Source of the DNA: Paulownia fortunei
Lineage: Eukaryota; Streptophyta; Magnoliopsida; Lamiales; Paulowniaceae
Assembly: GCA_019321725.1 (NCBI GenBank)
Contig: JAGSPU010000055.1
Coordinates: 496,001 to 560,000 of the forward strand
DNA length: 64,000 bases
Direction of reading: 5' to 3'
The notes under the pieces were generated by a model. The model saw only the letters and a program-made list of their open reading frames with translations, ran no database searches and had not been told where the DNA came from. The translations under genes were made by a program, and so were the position numbers. Position 1 is the first letter of the stretch. Each line of letters begins with the position of its first letter. Of this stretch, positions 38,613 through 50,453 are shown piece by piece.

Positions 38613-40942
38613 CCAACCAAGAGACTGTTTGTATTAGAGATGCATTTCTAACGTTCTCGCTGCCCAACGACCTCTATTGCGTTTCTTTGCTTTTGCTTCT
38701 GTTTATTCATATTACAAGCCAAGTCCTATGCCAAATTATTTAAAAAAAAATGTAAAAAAAGAAAAGCTAAGTCCAACCCCTTGAATGGAGGCTGGGTGAG
38801 ATAGCATTTCGGATATTTATTTTAATTTATATTTTATAGATATATATATATATATATGTTATTCATAATTAAATATTTAATTTTAAAAAATATTTTGATA
38901 AAAATAGAGAATCTGAAGTAATGAGATAATTGTGTGAATCCACTGGAATATGAGGTGGGGTTTTGTCTGAATCTGCAAACAAACACAGATATAAAATGAT
39001 AAGATCATAAATAATAAATAGGAAGAAGGGATGGATAGGGAGACAGAGTGAGAGTGCGTGTAATTAATGTGACAGGGAAATATGGGACTCATATAAAAGA
39101 ATAAATCAGATTGTGAGGAGAGAATTCAAACACGAAACCACAAATCAAAAAGCGGGTCTGCTCTGCTCTCCCTATTCATTCTCTATTGGACAAAAGCTTA
39201 TCTCATCTTATTCTTAATATTACAATGCCAATGGATATCTGGATTATTTATTTATTTTTTGTTATTTTTAGACACTTTATTAATTATTTCATTTACCATT
39301 TCATAAATAAGGAAAGGTGATTGAGTTTCTATTATGTTGTTGTTCTTGTTGTTGTCATGCATGACATATTTATGTTTTATTGAATTCAACGTCAAAATGG
39401 TGTAGAAATTAAAGGAGATAATTATTAATATAATTCTTTTTTTGAGGCCAAACGCATTCAAGTCCTCCATTCAATTTTATCATTTACAAAATTAATAAAT
39501 ATCGCTTTAAAATTTAAATTGTTAGAAAAGACTAATTCATATAATACAGCTGAACAATTTTGTACGACGTAGATTATTCTTTAAGCCAAACGAGGAGGGT
39601 AAAAAGGAGCTAGCCCTATTTGGTAGGCAATTTGGGAAAGATTGGCATGGGGTCTACTTAAATTTGAATTGATTCAAATTAAAATCTAATTAATTAACAA
39701 ATTAAACATGCTTGTGAAACTACTTTTCACACTAAAAAGAAGTTGAACAAGAAAACCACGGTTTTATAACAATGCCCAGCTGACAATAATATTTTTTTTT
39801 TGAACATATTTATTTGAACACATATATGTATATTATTCATGTATAGAAATATATATGTCTGTGTTTTTATTTTCTCTCTTAGTCTCATTTTTAACAGCAT
39901 TTCAATAATAAGCAGATAGCGTACTCATTTATACTATAAAAATATAGTGGCTTCAAAATATTTTTTGTCTTATTCGATACGAAATTTTATGTTAATTTAA
40001 AAAAATACTAATTCTATATGTTTTTATATTATTGAACTCCAAAATAGTGATTAAGACTTAGTTGTATTCATTATTACTTTAACTAAAGCTATAATTTTCT
40101 TGAAAAAATTTTTTCCATTTCTCGGACATTCAAAAAAAAAATAATATAAATTATTGGATTGAAGAGTAACAATTAAGACAAATTGTATATAATGTATTAA
40201 GTAATGAGCTTTCGCAAAAAGGGCTTCGAATTAAAATCTATAACTATGGTAGTTTAGTTTATGTTATTTTTGTAATCATTTATAATTATTTTTATAGTTA
40301 GTTTTTAATGTTACCAATTACTACTTTGATTCTTGACAATCTAGAACTAGCTAGCGCTAACGTTCCACATTAAACAACATAAATGAATTTTACTGTTCAT
40401 GTGGTATCATATTCATCATTTACATTCTTTTTTTTTAAATCGCTAAAAATATACTTTTCTGGCTTTAAATAATAATTCTTTCTATTTTATGTTTTTGATA
40501 TTCTTTTTTTTTTAATTTCTAATCAAAAGCTAATTAAATTAAAAAAGTATAACTAATGTGAAACCATATGTAAGAATTTCCTTAGGATAGTTAGGTATGA
40601 GTGAGGGGAGACCCCACCACTTGATCTGTTAGCCAACACAGTAACATGGCAAGTGTTTCAAATTTCTAAAGACATTGAATAGTAGTAGCTACTAGTATTT
40701 TAATAATAATAATAATTCACCCCTTAGAATCAAAGATTCATCAATATATTTACATGTTCATGTTCTGCCAATTTCAGTTGTTTCCCTACATTATATATAT
40801 ATATATACATTTATAATTCCCGTGCAGGCCCTTGTTACCTAATTTCCGTGTTGCCTAGAAAAGTTACACTGTGGATTGCACTGATTATAATGATTGATTT
40901 TTCCAGTCACTCACGCAAAAACCTTAAACTACTCTTGTACTT

Positions 40943-41125
40943 TAATATATATATATATATATGTACACACACACACTTACTACACGCAGATTCTCTCTCT
41001 CTCTCTCTCTCTCTAGATTGCAGTGCAGTATATTTTCCCTTCTGCTACAACCATTCACCATCATCAAATAGTTCCCACACTTTTCCATATCAAAACAAAA
41101 CAATATATATATATATATATATATC
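40943..41125. repeat. Microsatellite cluster in the presumed leader/promoter of the B3 gene
   Basis: TA at about 40944-40961, AC at about 40964-40975, CT at about 40991-41015 and AT at about 41103-41124, all within 260 bases upstream of the start codon at 41198. The CT tract resembles the Y-patch type of plant core-promoter element, but position alone cannot prove a role. Confidence 0.75.
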
Positions 41126-41197
41126 AGGCCTGTGAGGCGCCCCACTCTCTGCCTTCCCCTTCCATTAAATTCCACTGTTTCCACATCTTTACAGAAA

Positions 41198-42609
41198 ATG
41201 TCAATAAACCACTTCTCTTCAGACCTTCCAGAAGCCCAATGGTGGTCACACTACATGATGGACTCATCTGCAAGAACCTCATCTTCTAATCAGAACCCCT
41301 TTATCCCTACTGATCATTTACTACCCAGCTCCACCGCCAGCTTTTGGCTCAACCCTCATCAACTCTACCACATACCCAACCACACCACCGCCTCCGCCGG
41401 CGGAGCAATGTTCTGCACCCAAAACAACGCCGTCAGCTTCGACCTGAATAATGAAGATGATGAAGAATTAGTCGACGAACAGGTGACGGCCGATGATAGG
41501 GAAAACAATAATACGGCCAGGGAATCAGAGCAAGAAGAGCAGGAAATGCCGAAAGAGCGCTTGTTCGAGAAACCATTGACGCCCAGCGACGTGGGCAAGC
41601 TCAACCGCCTCGTTATACCGAAGCAACATGCCGAGAAGCATTTTCCTTTGAATGGAAGCGGCGACTCAGGTGAGAACGGCTTGCTATTAGGCTTCGAAGA
41701 TGAGGTGGGAAAATCGTGGAGATTTCGGTACTCGTATTGGAACAGCAGCCAGAGTTATGTCCTTACAAAGGGATGGAGCCGCTTCGTGAAGGAAAAACGG
41801 CTCGACGCCGGGGATATTGTTATCTTTGCACGCCACCGCGTGGACACTTGCCGCCTCTTCATTGGTTGGAGGCGGAGAAACTCAGGCGGTGGACAAGACA
41901 GTAGCGTTGCTCAGCCCGCTGTTGCGGTTGCTAACGGTGGCGGAGCTGGTGGGTGGAGCAGGGTATTTTACTCGGGCCATCCTTATCCAAGCCAGCATCC
42001 AGGACCATCTTCTCTGCCTTACCAACCTGAGTGTCTTCATGCAGGTATCATTTTCTGTGCACCACATTACACAAACCCTATCTTTTTTCTCTCTTTTCTC
42101 CATTGTACTATTATTTGCATCTAACGCATGGCAGTCATACATTTCTGTCTTGTCTGCTGTGAAATTTGTGTTCGGTGTGTGTTTCTTTTACACGCATTGG
42201 ATGTGCGTGGCGCACACTTCCCCTTGAACCAGAAACATGTTCCACAATTTTCTTGTCCTATTTTTCTTGAATTCTGATATGGGTCCGGTAATGCATTAAC
42301 TCAACAATGCCAAACAATAAAGTTTTGCAATTTTTTCACATTCTTAAACTATTAACTTGGCAACATAGTCAATGGGTGCAGAGGGATGTACTTGGCCCTT
42401 TTTAGCCAAATTGCAGATTTGTCACATTGCCCCATCGGTTACTTGAAGTAAATCGTCTTCAATCATCAATTCCATACAACTGTGTTTATATTTGCATTCA
42501 TGTTAGAAACAAACATACATTAGTCGGATGTACATGTACTCATATTTTTTCAAAAACAACATTAGTTGGTACCAACCTAACTCGAGTTAGGTTCAATCCT
42601 GTTCCCTTC

Positions 42610-42642
<33 letters not shown>

Positions 42643-44352
42643 ATATATATATTTGTTCAAACACACACACGCGAATGTGTATTTGTGTATAACCAAGAAG
42701 AGTGAGCTAAAAATGTATCTGCATGCATCTCTGTTTTTTTTATTACAGGATCAGTTTTACAGAACCAAACAGCAGCAGCAAGTGGGAATTCCAAGAGGCT
42801 GAGGTTATTTGGTGTAAACTTGGAGTGCCAAGCAGACGAGTCAGAGCCATCCACGCCAGTGGGTTCGCCCATGTCAAGCCAGGGCCAAGCCCACCAGCAC
42901 CCGTATCATCAGTATTACTCCAATCACATGGTAAGCCAAATACTTAACTGGCTATTAGACTAAAGAATAGGATAAAGATAATGACTGGTCCAATTTCCCA
43001 GTTTGATTTTGCTGTTTCCCCTAATGAAACAGATACATGAGCTACAGTAATTTCTGAACATGACTTTTAGAGAAGTCTGAATCTGAATCCCATCTGCCTA
43101 ACACGTAGATTAGTTAATATCAATTAATTCACCCTGAGTAGCTAGTCAAGTTGAACAAGTTATATTAATTTATGGAACCAATATACACATCACAACTCAT
43201 GATAGATATTGTTTGCAACTTTATGGTAACTGTATCTTGTTTGGTTTTTATTTATTCAAGAAATAGGAAATTCTTGTTCAAAATCGAGAACAGACCATTT
43301 TCTCCCTAAAGATTGAGATCTCAGTAGAGTGGACTAAGCTTCATACTATAGTAGGTGTCCCCAGCACCCTTAAAAGAAAAATCTTTAACTATGAGGAATC
43401 GTGTGAAAGCGGGAAACTGTGTGGGAATGCATTTATACGTGTATTATCATATCAATCCTGTAGAAATGTCCTCCCTGTTTGGTCTGTGGTCCACGTAGAA
43501 ATGGTGGAAAAAATTAGGTTCAAAGACTTTGGAAAACCATTAGATATTTTTGGATTCCAAGGGGGATCAACAAATTGGCCGCTTTTGCGTGATGATAATT
43601 ATGTCAACTGGACCAGTGACCAGACTATATTTGAACCAAACCACAGCTCATCAAACCTTCAAGTTGGTTAGGTAGCTAAGCTATATTATATTAGTTTAGA
43701 ATCAGAAATAGCCAATCCATTGCTTTTTCTGATTGATTAAATTATGTGTTAGGAGCAGACGCGGTTACAGGTGGGATTCAATCTTCAAACTTAGTTTGAC
43801 TCAGGGTTCTTCATTTTGTAGTTCTCTTAAACCATCAGTTGTCAAAAAAAAAAAAGAGATTTGCCACTCGAAGTCATAGTGTTAGAGGGGTTAATTACTT
43901 TTCATAAAAATAGTATTTTCCTTTCCTAAAGCTTAAATTATTTGCTAACCTTGATATGGTAATCTTCATAAGATAATGACAGTGATAATGGCTTGAAATT
44001 TAGTAATCTGACCGGAACAATATTAGGTTTGTGATGCTAACATAGTTATATGATTTTCTGAGGTTGCATTGAATGAAATTGCACACTTGTCCTCCACAAC
44101 CCCATCTTTTTAGGCTACACACACAACACACAGTGATACTATATCTAATGCCATGAAGCTAAAACTGAGCAATTTCTCCAGCACCAATTAATTCAAAGCT
44201 AGATATGGTCCACCATAGGGATGGCCATGAATGTGAGGTTTTGCATGCTTATCAAACACTATCATGTCACACCTAGCTATGCTAATAATTAAACTTTATG
44301 GTTGCAACAGGATATCAGTTTCTCAGGAGCAGATGTATATCGGCAAGGATAA
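41198..44352 (+). CDS. NGAL: B3-domain transcription repressor, NGATHA-like (ABS2/SOD7/DPA4 group)
   Basis: Nuclear DNA-binding repressor; Arabidopsis relatives limit lateral-organ and seed growth and leaf-margin serration. Exons: 41198-42044, 42749-42930, 44311-44352, in phase, giving 356 residues. The start MSINHFSSD matches the family's characteristic MSIN opening and is preferred over the longer frame beginning at 41132. An acidic, Asn/Glu-rich linker precedes the B3 domain (about 120-227): [71 protein letters not shown]. Exon 2 carries [12 protein letters not shown] with the RLFGV repression motif (about 301-305). The last exon has only 42 bases and encodes [13 protein letters not shown], matching the family's conserved tail. 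No frame breaks. The MSIN start and DISF tail place it in the NGAL group rather than among NGA1-4; I cannot choose between the individual NGAL members. Confidence 0.93.
42608..42652. repeat. (TA)n microsatellite in intron 1 of the B3 gene
   Basis: An interrupted TA dinucleotide run of about 45 bases, roughly 100 bases upstream of the exon 2 acceptor at 42748. A short ACACACACACGCG stretch follows. Confidence 0.88.
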
Positions 44353-44651
44353 GATCTTGGGGATGTGACGTTCAAAATTTGACCTTGTTCGGCTATCAGA
44401 AGTATGGTTATTTCTTGCAAGAAAAATGAAAGAAAATTCAAAAAAAGAGAAAAAAGGGAAAGAGAAAGAAAAAGGGTGAAAAATCCCAGATTTTCTGGGT
44501 AAGTTTCTCTCACTAGATTAAAAAAAAGGTGGAGCACCAACATGAAAGCCCCTCATCATAAGTCCAGGGGAAAAAAGGGCAAAAAGAAAACCCAAAGTGG
44601 GAAAGTTAAGATAGAAAGAGACTAAAGGGATGGAGAGTGGAAAAGGGTCCC

Positions 44652-44655
<4 letters not shown>

Positions 44656-44738
<83 letters not shown>
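44656..44738. repeat. (AT)n(AG)n compound microsatellite
   Basis: About 45 bases of AT dinucleotide followed by about 38 bases of AG dinucleotide, some 300 bases 3' of the B3 stop codon, possibly within its 3' UTR. Confidence 0.92.
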
Positions 44739-44740
<2 letters not shown>

Positions 44741-47700
44741 GCCATGATCAGGTCCCAGATGGGAGGATAGTCAATCAAGAATCTCAACATTGTACAAATC
44801 AAGTGGAATTTCTCCACTGTAGTGATTCTGCCTCAAGATTTTTCATCAGGACTCGTCGTCATCATCATCATAACCATTATTGCAATACATAGGAATGGTG
44901 GGTAAGTGGAGGTGGGTGATAGAGACTTTACTTTTGATGGGACAAATGGCAATTCCCGGTTAACACTAGCTCTAGTGACTGCCCTTCATGAAACTAAATA
45001 TTTTTTTTTGTCAATTAAATGCCAAGATATATATATTTTTTGTTGAGTATATTATGTATTAATTTACAGGAAAATAGAAAGGTAGAATCACTTGCAAAAT
45101 AAAATCATACCTTCTACACCTCCTGATTATCTTTATCGCGACGCTCTTTCGAACTGTTCAAAGTGTGTATTTGAGTTCTATGCCTTTGTTCACAAAGAGC
45201 TCTTGCTGTATCTCTCTGTCTCTTAAATGATACTAAAGCAAATCGATCATGGAATGAAGAATCATATTATTGTCGTGAGTTCATCTTCTTAATATAACTA
45301 TATATGATGTTCTTGATCTTGAGGGCACAATGATTTATGAGAAGTGATTTAGGTTAGAAGTTATTACCTACACTAGGTTATGTGACCATAATCTTAATAT
45401 ATACGGGAATACAGGACGGAATCTTCATTCTAAGTCAGTCACCAGGATGGGAGCATTGAATTTTTGTTAGCTACAACCTGTCCCGCGTACAAAATAAACT
45501 GTAGATGGGAAACGAAATGAAAACAAGGGTGTCCACAATTATGATTTATAACTGCCCATTTATTAACATCTAAATTTGTGCACATGGAAAAAATAATTGA
45601 ATTGGGTAGCAAAAATATCCTTTCAACCTAACAAACACGGAGCAGGTGAAATGGGGAGAATATGAATGAGGTAGACAGACGGGAATAAAAAGCATGTAAA
45701 GTGTACAGGAATATATTAAAAACAAAATAAATGAAACAAAAAGAAAAGAAAAAAAATTAAATATTTTTTGTTTGTGTTTTTCTGTAACTATTTTTATATC
45801 TAACCTAGTTTAGTTTTTTCTTCCAAATTTTGTATTTAAAAATTAGTTTCAAAAGGGCATGCATATAGATTGACTACGCCATTTATTGTCACCAACCTTC
45901 GAATCTGATTTTTTTTCATACAGCACGCAAGATATTAAACAATCTCCTTTAGAAAAAATATCAAAGACCACAGGGCAAAATATCAAAATATGCAGTACAG
46001 GTTCTGTTCTAAATAAAACTTTACCCTAATTCAATTATTTGCAGTTTGGCTAGTCAATATTCAAATCAAAAATTGAATGGCCAAACTGATCATTTAGACC
46101 TACTTTAGAAAACTGAAGAGTCTTGATCATAAATGGTTGTGCAATTAGGTATGCAGCCTGTAAATATACAATCACATTGGCCAGACCTGATACTAGGTAT
46201 TTTTTCGAGCAACAAAGTAGCATCAAATAGACTTACAAATTAAGAGAATCCGAAGTTTACTAAAACTACAATTTCCGGATTTCAGAAGGAGAAACCAACA
46301 TAGCAGTATATTTAAATGGTTGACCTATACATGATAATTGGTTGATATTGCACAAATTCATCACAAACATGTTCTAAACGAAAACTGAATGCTATATATG
46401 GACATATCAAAATTGTAGTCAGGAGTACTTTAAAAATGATAAGGGTTCAAGGACTTTTATACATGGCAATGGCTACATGCTATTGCAATGTGAAATCATA
46501 TGTCATGTACAAGTTGGGTGACTAGAATCTGACAATGGGAACAACAGATGCAAAGGAAACCTGCAGTACCTGGTGAATAGTCAGTCAGAATGTCATGTTA
46601 TTATCTGGACCCAGAAAGATTAAGACAAGATATCCACTGATCTTCAGTGTCAGTGGTAACTGCTGTTTGGTGCTTCTGCAAGTGGGAGGGTCCCAAGATG
46701 CATGGGATCACTAAATTTAGTGTATTAACCCCCTTACATAACTGAAGAGACTCTGATGAAGTATCAACACTGTAATTGATTCCAAACAAAAGTTGTATCA
46801 AGAGCCATACAGGTGCTTTCTTCTTGTCCTTACTCTGTGATTTTCCTATATCAGTCTTTTGACTCGAGCTTTGGCTAAATAATAAATCAATACCCAATGC
46901 CTGTGGCTTAAAAGATAAAACAAAGGGAGATCATCAAAATTTAAACATGACGAATACTGAGGAATGATGGTAAGTTGCACATAAAAATCGCACAATCCCA
47001 AGGTAGCATTGATAGAATAAAAAGTTCCATCTCAGATAACAAACAAATGAAATAACAAATGATCACACTAAGCAATATAATGATTCAAAGTTGATGCTAT
47101 TGATATGGCTCCTGGGATGGGAAGACTGGAGACATTATCGTAATACAAAGACTTGAATTAATCAGCCAATGCATAAGAACCCCACCACAAAGTCCACACC
47201 AATTAGGCACTGTGTGAACAAACTTAATGGGCCTGTCAATCAAAAGACCATCTGAAATGGGAAAGAAACAGTAATTTTAGTTCCTGATAGCCAATAAACA
47301 TCTTCCTCGAAAATACTTATTCATATGTAGGAAAAAGGTTATTTCAGTGGCAAGATAAAGAAGCCAAACCCCTGGCACATAAAAGGAAAAAGTGGATTCC
47401 AGAGCCTACCTCTCCCATCTCCACAATCACCTATTATCATCTCCACCACTTAATCATGCCATACCAGTCATAATTTGAATTGAACTGCTAATTCAATTTC
47501 ACATTGAGATTCCTCTCTACAAAAAGATGATACACCAATAAATTACACTTGCACCCATGGCGTATGCAGCACCTTTCCTTCTCGCCATATCCAGCCTAAG
47601 TTAAAAACCAAGAGAGTTGGGAGTGGAACCAAAACGTGACATAAAGACAAGAACGAGAACTTTATCTTGGCCAAAGATGGAAGCAAATGAGAGAGGCAAG

Positions 47701-48139
47701 AGCTAAGAATCCTTCCATAGAGCAGGGGAAAGCCCATAGGGCCCACCTGCACCCCCTAAAACAAATTCTAGAAATTCACAATTTCCTTAAAGGTGCTGCG
47801 TAGGTTATTAACAAATTCCACTTGATCCTTTAACCTTAGTAAGTTCGCAATGCCCACACTAATGAGATACCCGAGTCTAGTTCTTCCTATTGTCTTTTCA
47901 CTAGTTCAATTCTATAAATATTAAAAACTCAGGTGAACGCCTTAACTTCCAAATGTATGTCAGCTTTCTCCCAAAAGATACATTTAACCATTGCTCCAAA
48001 ACAGAGTAACATAAAAGAGCACATGGCTAGTATAGTCCATTTAGAAGACCAAAAAAACACATCCGAAAACATCAAGACCTGTTTCCAATAAATGGTTTTC
48101 AACCCAAAAAAATTAGGTGCAATAGTTTTTTTACTGTCA

Positions 48140-48210
48140 AATGAGAACAAGTGTCCATATGTCAATCAAATGAGAACAAGTGTCCATTTTGAGAGAACAA
48201 GTGTCCATAT
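48140..48210. repeat. Short tandem repeat, three copies of about 25-33 bp
   Basis: GAGAACAAGTGTCCAT occurs three times (about 48142, 48172 and 48191), two copies followed by ATGTCAATCA. A small local duplication in non-coding DNA. Confidence 0.75.
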
Positions 48211-48858
48211 GTCAATCATTCCAAAACCTTCTATAACAAAACTAGGTTTGGCTTTTCAGAGGAGAACATGTGAATACAAGTCTTTAAGAACCTTTAAGAA
48301 TACAGAAAATGTCATAACTTCTCTACCTAAACTCAATAACAGGAGAACCCCACCCGTATTCCTAGATCAATTGAGTTGAAGAGACAAGGAAAAGATGAAT
48401 TCTACAAAACCAAAGCACTTCCTAGAACCCTTCAAAATGAGCAGTCAATGAATCAGTCAAACCCATTTGTCATGTTCGTTCATGTCCTTGGCCAAAAGAC
48501 TTCCAAGAACTAGATAAAAATTCTTCACCTATTTCAACATTTCTAACACATCCATCATATCCACATTTTATCTGGAAAGTTATCCATTGACATGATCCGA
48601 AACTGTGCCTGCAGACTCCAAGTTCAAATATAAAGATTCAGCAATTTTATTTTTATTTTTCATGAAAGAGCCTTTAAAACCCAAGAAAAGGCGTTTTTTT
48701 AATTTGTAAGTTTGATGTGGGATCCAGATTTGCTCACTTTATGGAACTACAATATGATTGGTCATCCAAGTTAGGTCGAAGTAATTCAACAGTAACGCAA
48801 ATTATTTACCAATTCAATATGCAGAGAAGGACTCACCAAATTGCTCTTTTTAGATAAA

Positions 48859-50453
48859 TCAAGTTGATCTTTTGGGAGTGTCAGCTCCTTGTTGAGATTT
48901 GGAATCTTCCCTCTTCTCCATAACTTGCTGTATACCTTCTTGATAACCTTCAATGAAACTTCTGAGAGCATCTCTATAAGCGGAAGCTCTAGTCATGTAA
49001 ACTCGCTGCAGAGCGGGCCTTAACGTCTCCATTCCTCCCTTTGCAGCCACAGCTATACATTGCAATTAAAAATCACATTTGGAAATATCCGAAATAAAGA
49101 AAGCATGAATTGCAATCAGGTGATATTCTGCTTTAAATGTGAAAAAAAATGGAAATACAAAAATACATACAGATGAAAATAGTTATAAAAAATTGGTCAT
49201 CTAATTTGATAAAGTTCATCATATCAATGCAAGAGTTACCACTGGACTTTATTGTCTACGTATTTTGTTGAACACTGCATTCCTCCCCCTCCAACCCAAG
49301 GAGGATAAAATGTCATGTTCGCATCGGCAGATGATTGCACATGAAATTTTTTGACACCAACTAAAATGGAAGTAGGCACAATAATTTGTTCAGGATTCCC
49401 TTGCACTCTTATAAACTACATCACTTGTCTGACTTTATAATATTCATACTTCCAAAAACTTCTATATCAGCCTAAAAATATAATAAAACAAAAGCACAAT
49501 ATTTGAAATATAATATCAATAAGCTAAAGAAACAATAAGCAATATTGAATTCAATGTAGAATGGTATGCTAAAGAGATAAAAAAAGGAAATATAAATGGG
49601 CCTGTGACATGGCATGGTTTCTAAAGCCTCTTCAACATGTATTGGTCAAAAAACATCAGAAAACAGAATATCTGAAAGAAACAATTTAACATTAAAGCAA
49701 AATTAAAGATAGAGTTATGCTTTTCAGTCTCCTTCAAATGCAAATTTATCTTCCTTTTCTTTCCCAAAATTTATGGGATAAGTTTCTGAAAGCAATAGTC
49801 TAGAGGTAAACAGGACAACTCTACATGGAGCTATTAAGACAGGAAGCATCTCATCATTCAGGTTTGTTGCTGACACTCTCCTGCAAATAACATGCAATGT
49901 TCCTTACCAAGATCCTCTAGAGTTGATGGCTCCCTCTCTTTCGGCGCACCTCTTTCCCCATTGGGTTTATCTTCACTCTCTGCTTTCTTTTTGTAATCAT
50001 ATGGCCTGAGTTCTGGACCAATATCCCTGACCCAGCTTGCGCCATAGAGCCTAGATGCTTCCTTCAACACCTATTAACAATTATATGTCATAGATTAGCA
50101 TCTCAACACACACACACATGGGAATTAATTGTAAAGATACATATAATTTTTTTAGGAAACCCAATTAGAATTTGCTTATCTATGTATCACTTCACCACAA
50201 TTCAAGAAGCCATGGCTATTTCATCATTAATACAAAACAAATTATAGAATAAAATTCAACAGCACCACCACAAGAATTTGATACAATAGTGAAAAATATT
50301 ATTAGGAGAACTAACAAGGAAGCGCTCTTTCCACGTAAGTTCACGACGCTTTTTGATGTGGGGAGGATCAGGCAAAGAGGAAGGAAATGCTATTTCCTTG
50401 AGATCATAACGAACATAATTATAAACTTTCTTGCAGACCACTCTCAACTTCAT
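48859..50453 (-). CDS. Conserved plant protein of unknown function, 164 residues
   Basis: Three exons on the minus strand: 50453-50316, 50070-49908 and 49052-48859, with clean GT-AG junctions in phase (138 + 163 + 194 bases). The protein starts MKLRVVCKKVYNYVRYDLKE, then IAFPSSLPDPPHIKKRRELT and WKERFLVLKEASRLYGASWV; a charged linker (KKKAESEDKPNGERGAPKER) leads to LEDLAVAAKGGMETLRPALQ, then RVYMTRASAYRDALRSFIEG and YQEGIQQVMEKRED. It is strongly basic at the front and helical behind. There is no obvious signal peptide or membrane span. Coding quality is high and the gene has no frame breaks, so it is surely real, but I cannot name the family. It lies on the same strand as COG1, about 2.8 kb downstream of its stop, as a separate transcription unit. 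Confidence 0.85.

Larger units (their letters stand above)
31300..41197. other. AT-rich intergenic region, about 10 kb, no gene seen
   Basis: No supportable coding region on either strand; open frames are short and A/T-driven. It contains (AT)n microsatellites at about 31082-31110 (in the peptidase's last intron, just upstream), 36501-36544, 36904-36950 and 38375-38400, a CA/TG palindromic tract at 38540-38610, and TA, AC and CT runs between 40943 and 41125 just before the B3 gene. The last 400 bases should hold the B3 promoter and leader. I see no transposon proteins and no long terminal repeats. Confidence 0.6.
44353..48858. other. Intergenic region between the B3 gene and the 164-residue gene
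   Basis: Contains an (AT)n(AG)n microsatellite at about 44656-44738, a polypurine stretch at about 44425-44480, and no recognised gene. A minus-strand frame at 46601-46897 contains QSSSQKTDIGKSQSKDKKKA and APVWLLIQLLFGINYS and looks somewhat protein-like, but it lacks a convincing start, splice sites or family. A minus-strand ATG near 47598 opens a 23-codon peptide (MARRKGAAYAMGASVIYWC...). Three copies of GAGAACAAGTGTCCAT lie at about 48142-48205. Confidence 0.45.

Noticed and set aside
46601..46897. 98-codon minus-strand ORF
   Set aside because: It looks mildly protein-like, but I found no start context, splice partners or family match, so it is mentioned only within the intergenic entry.
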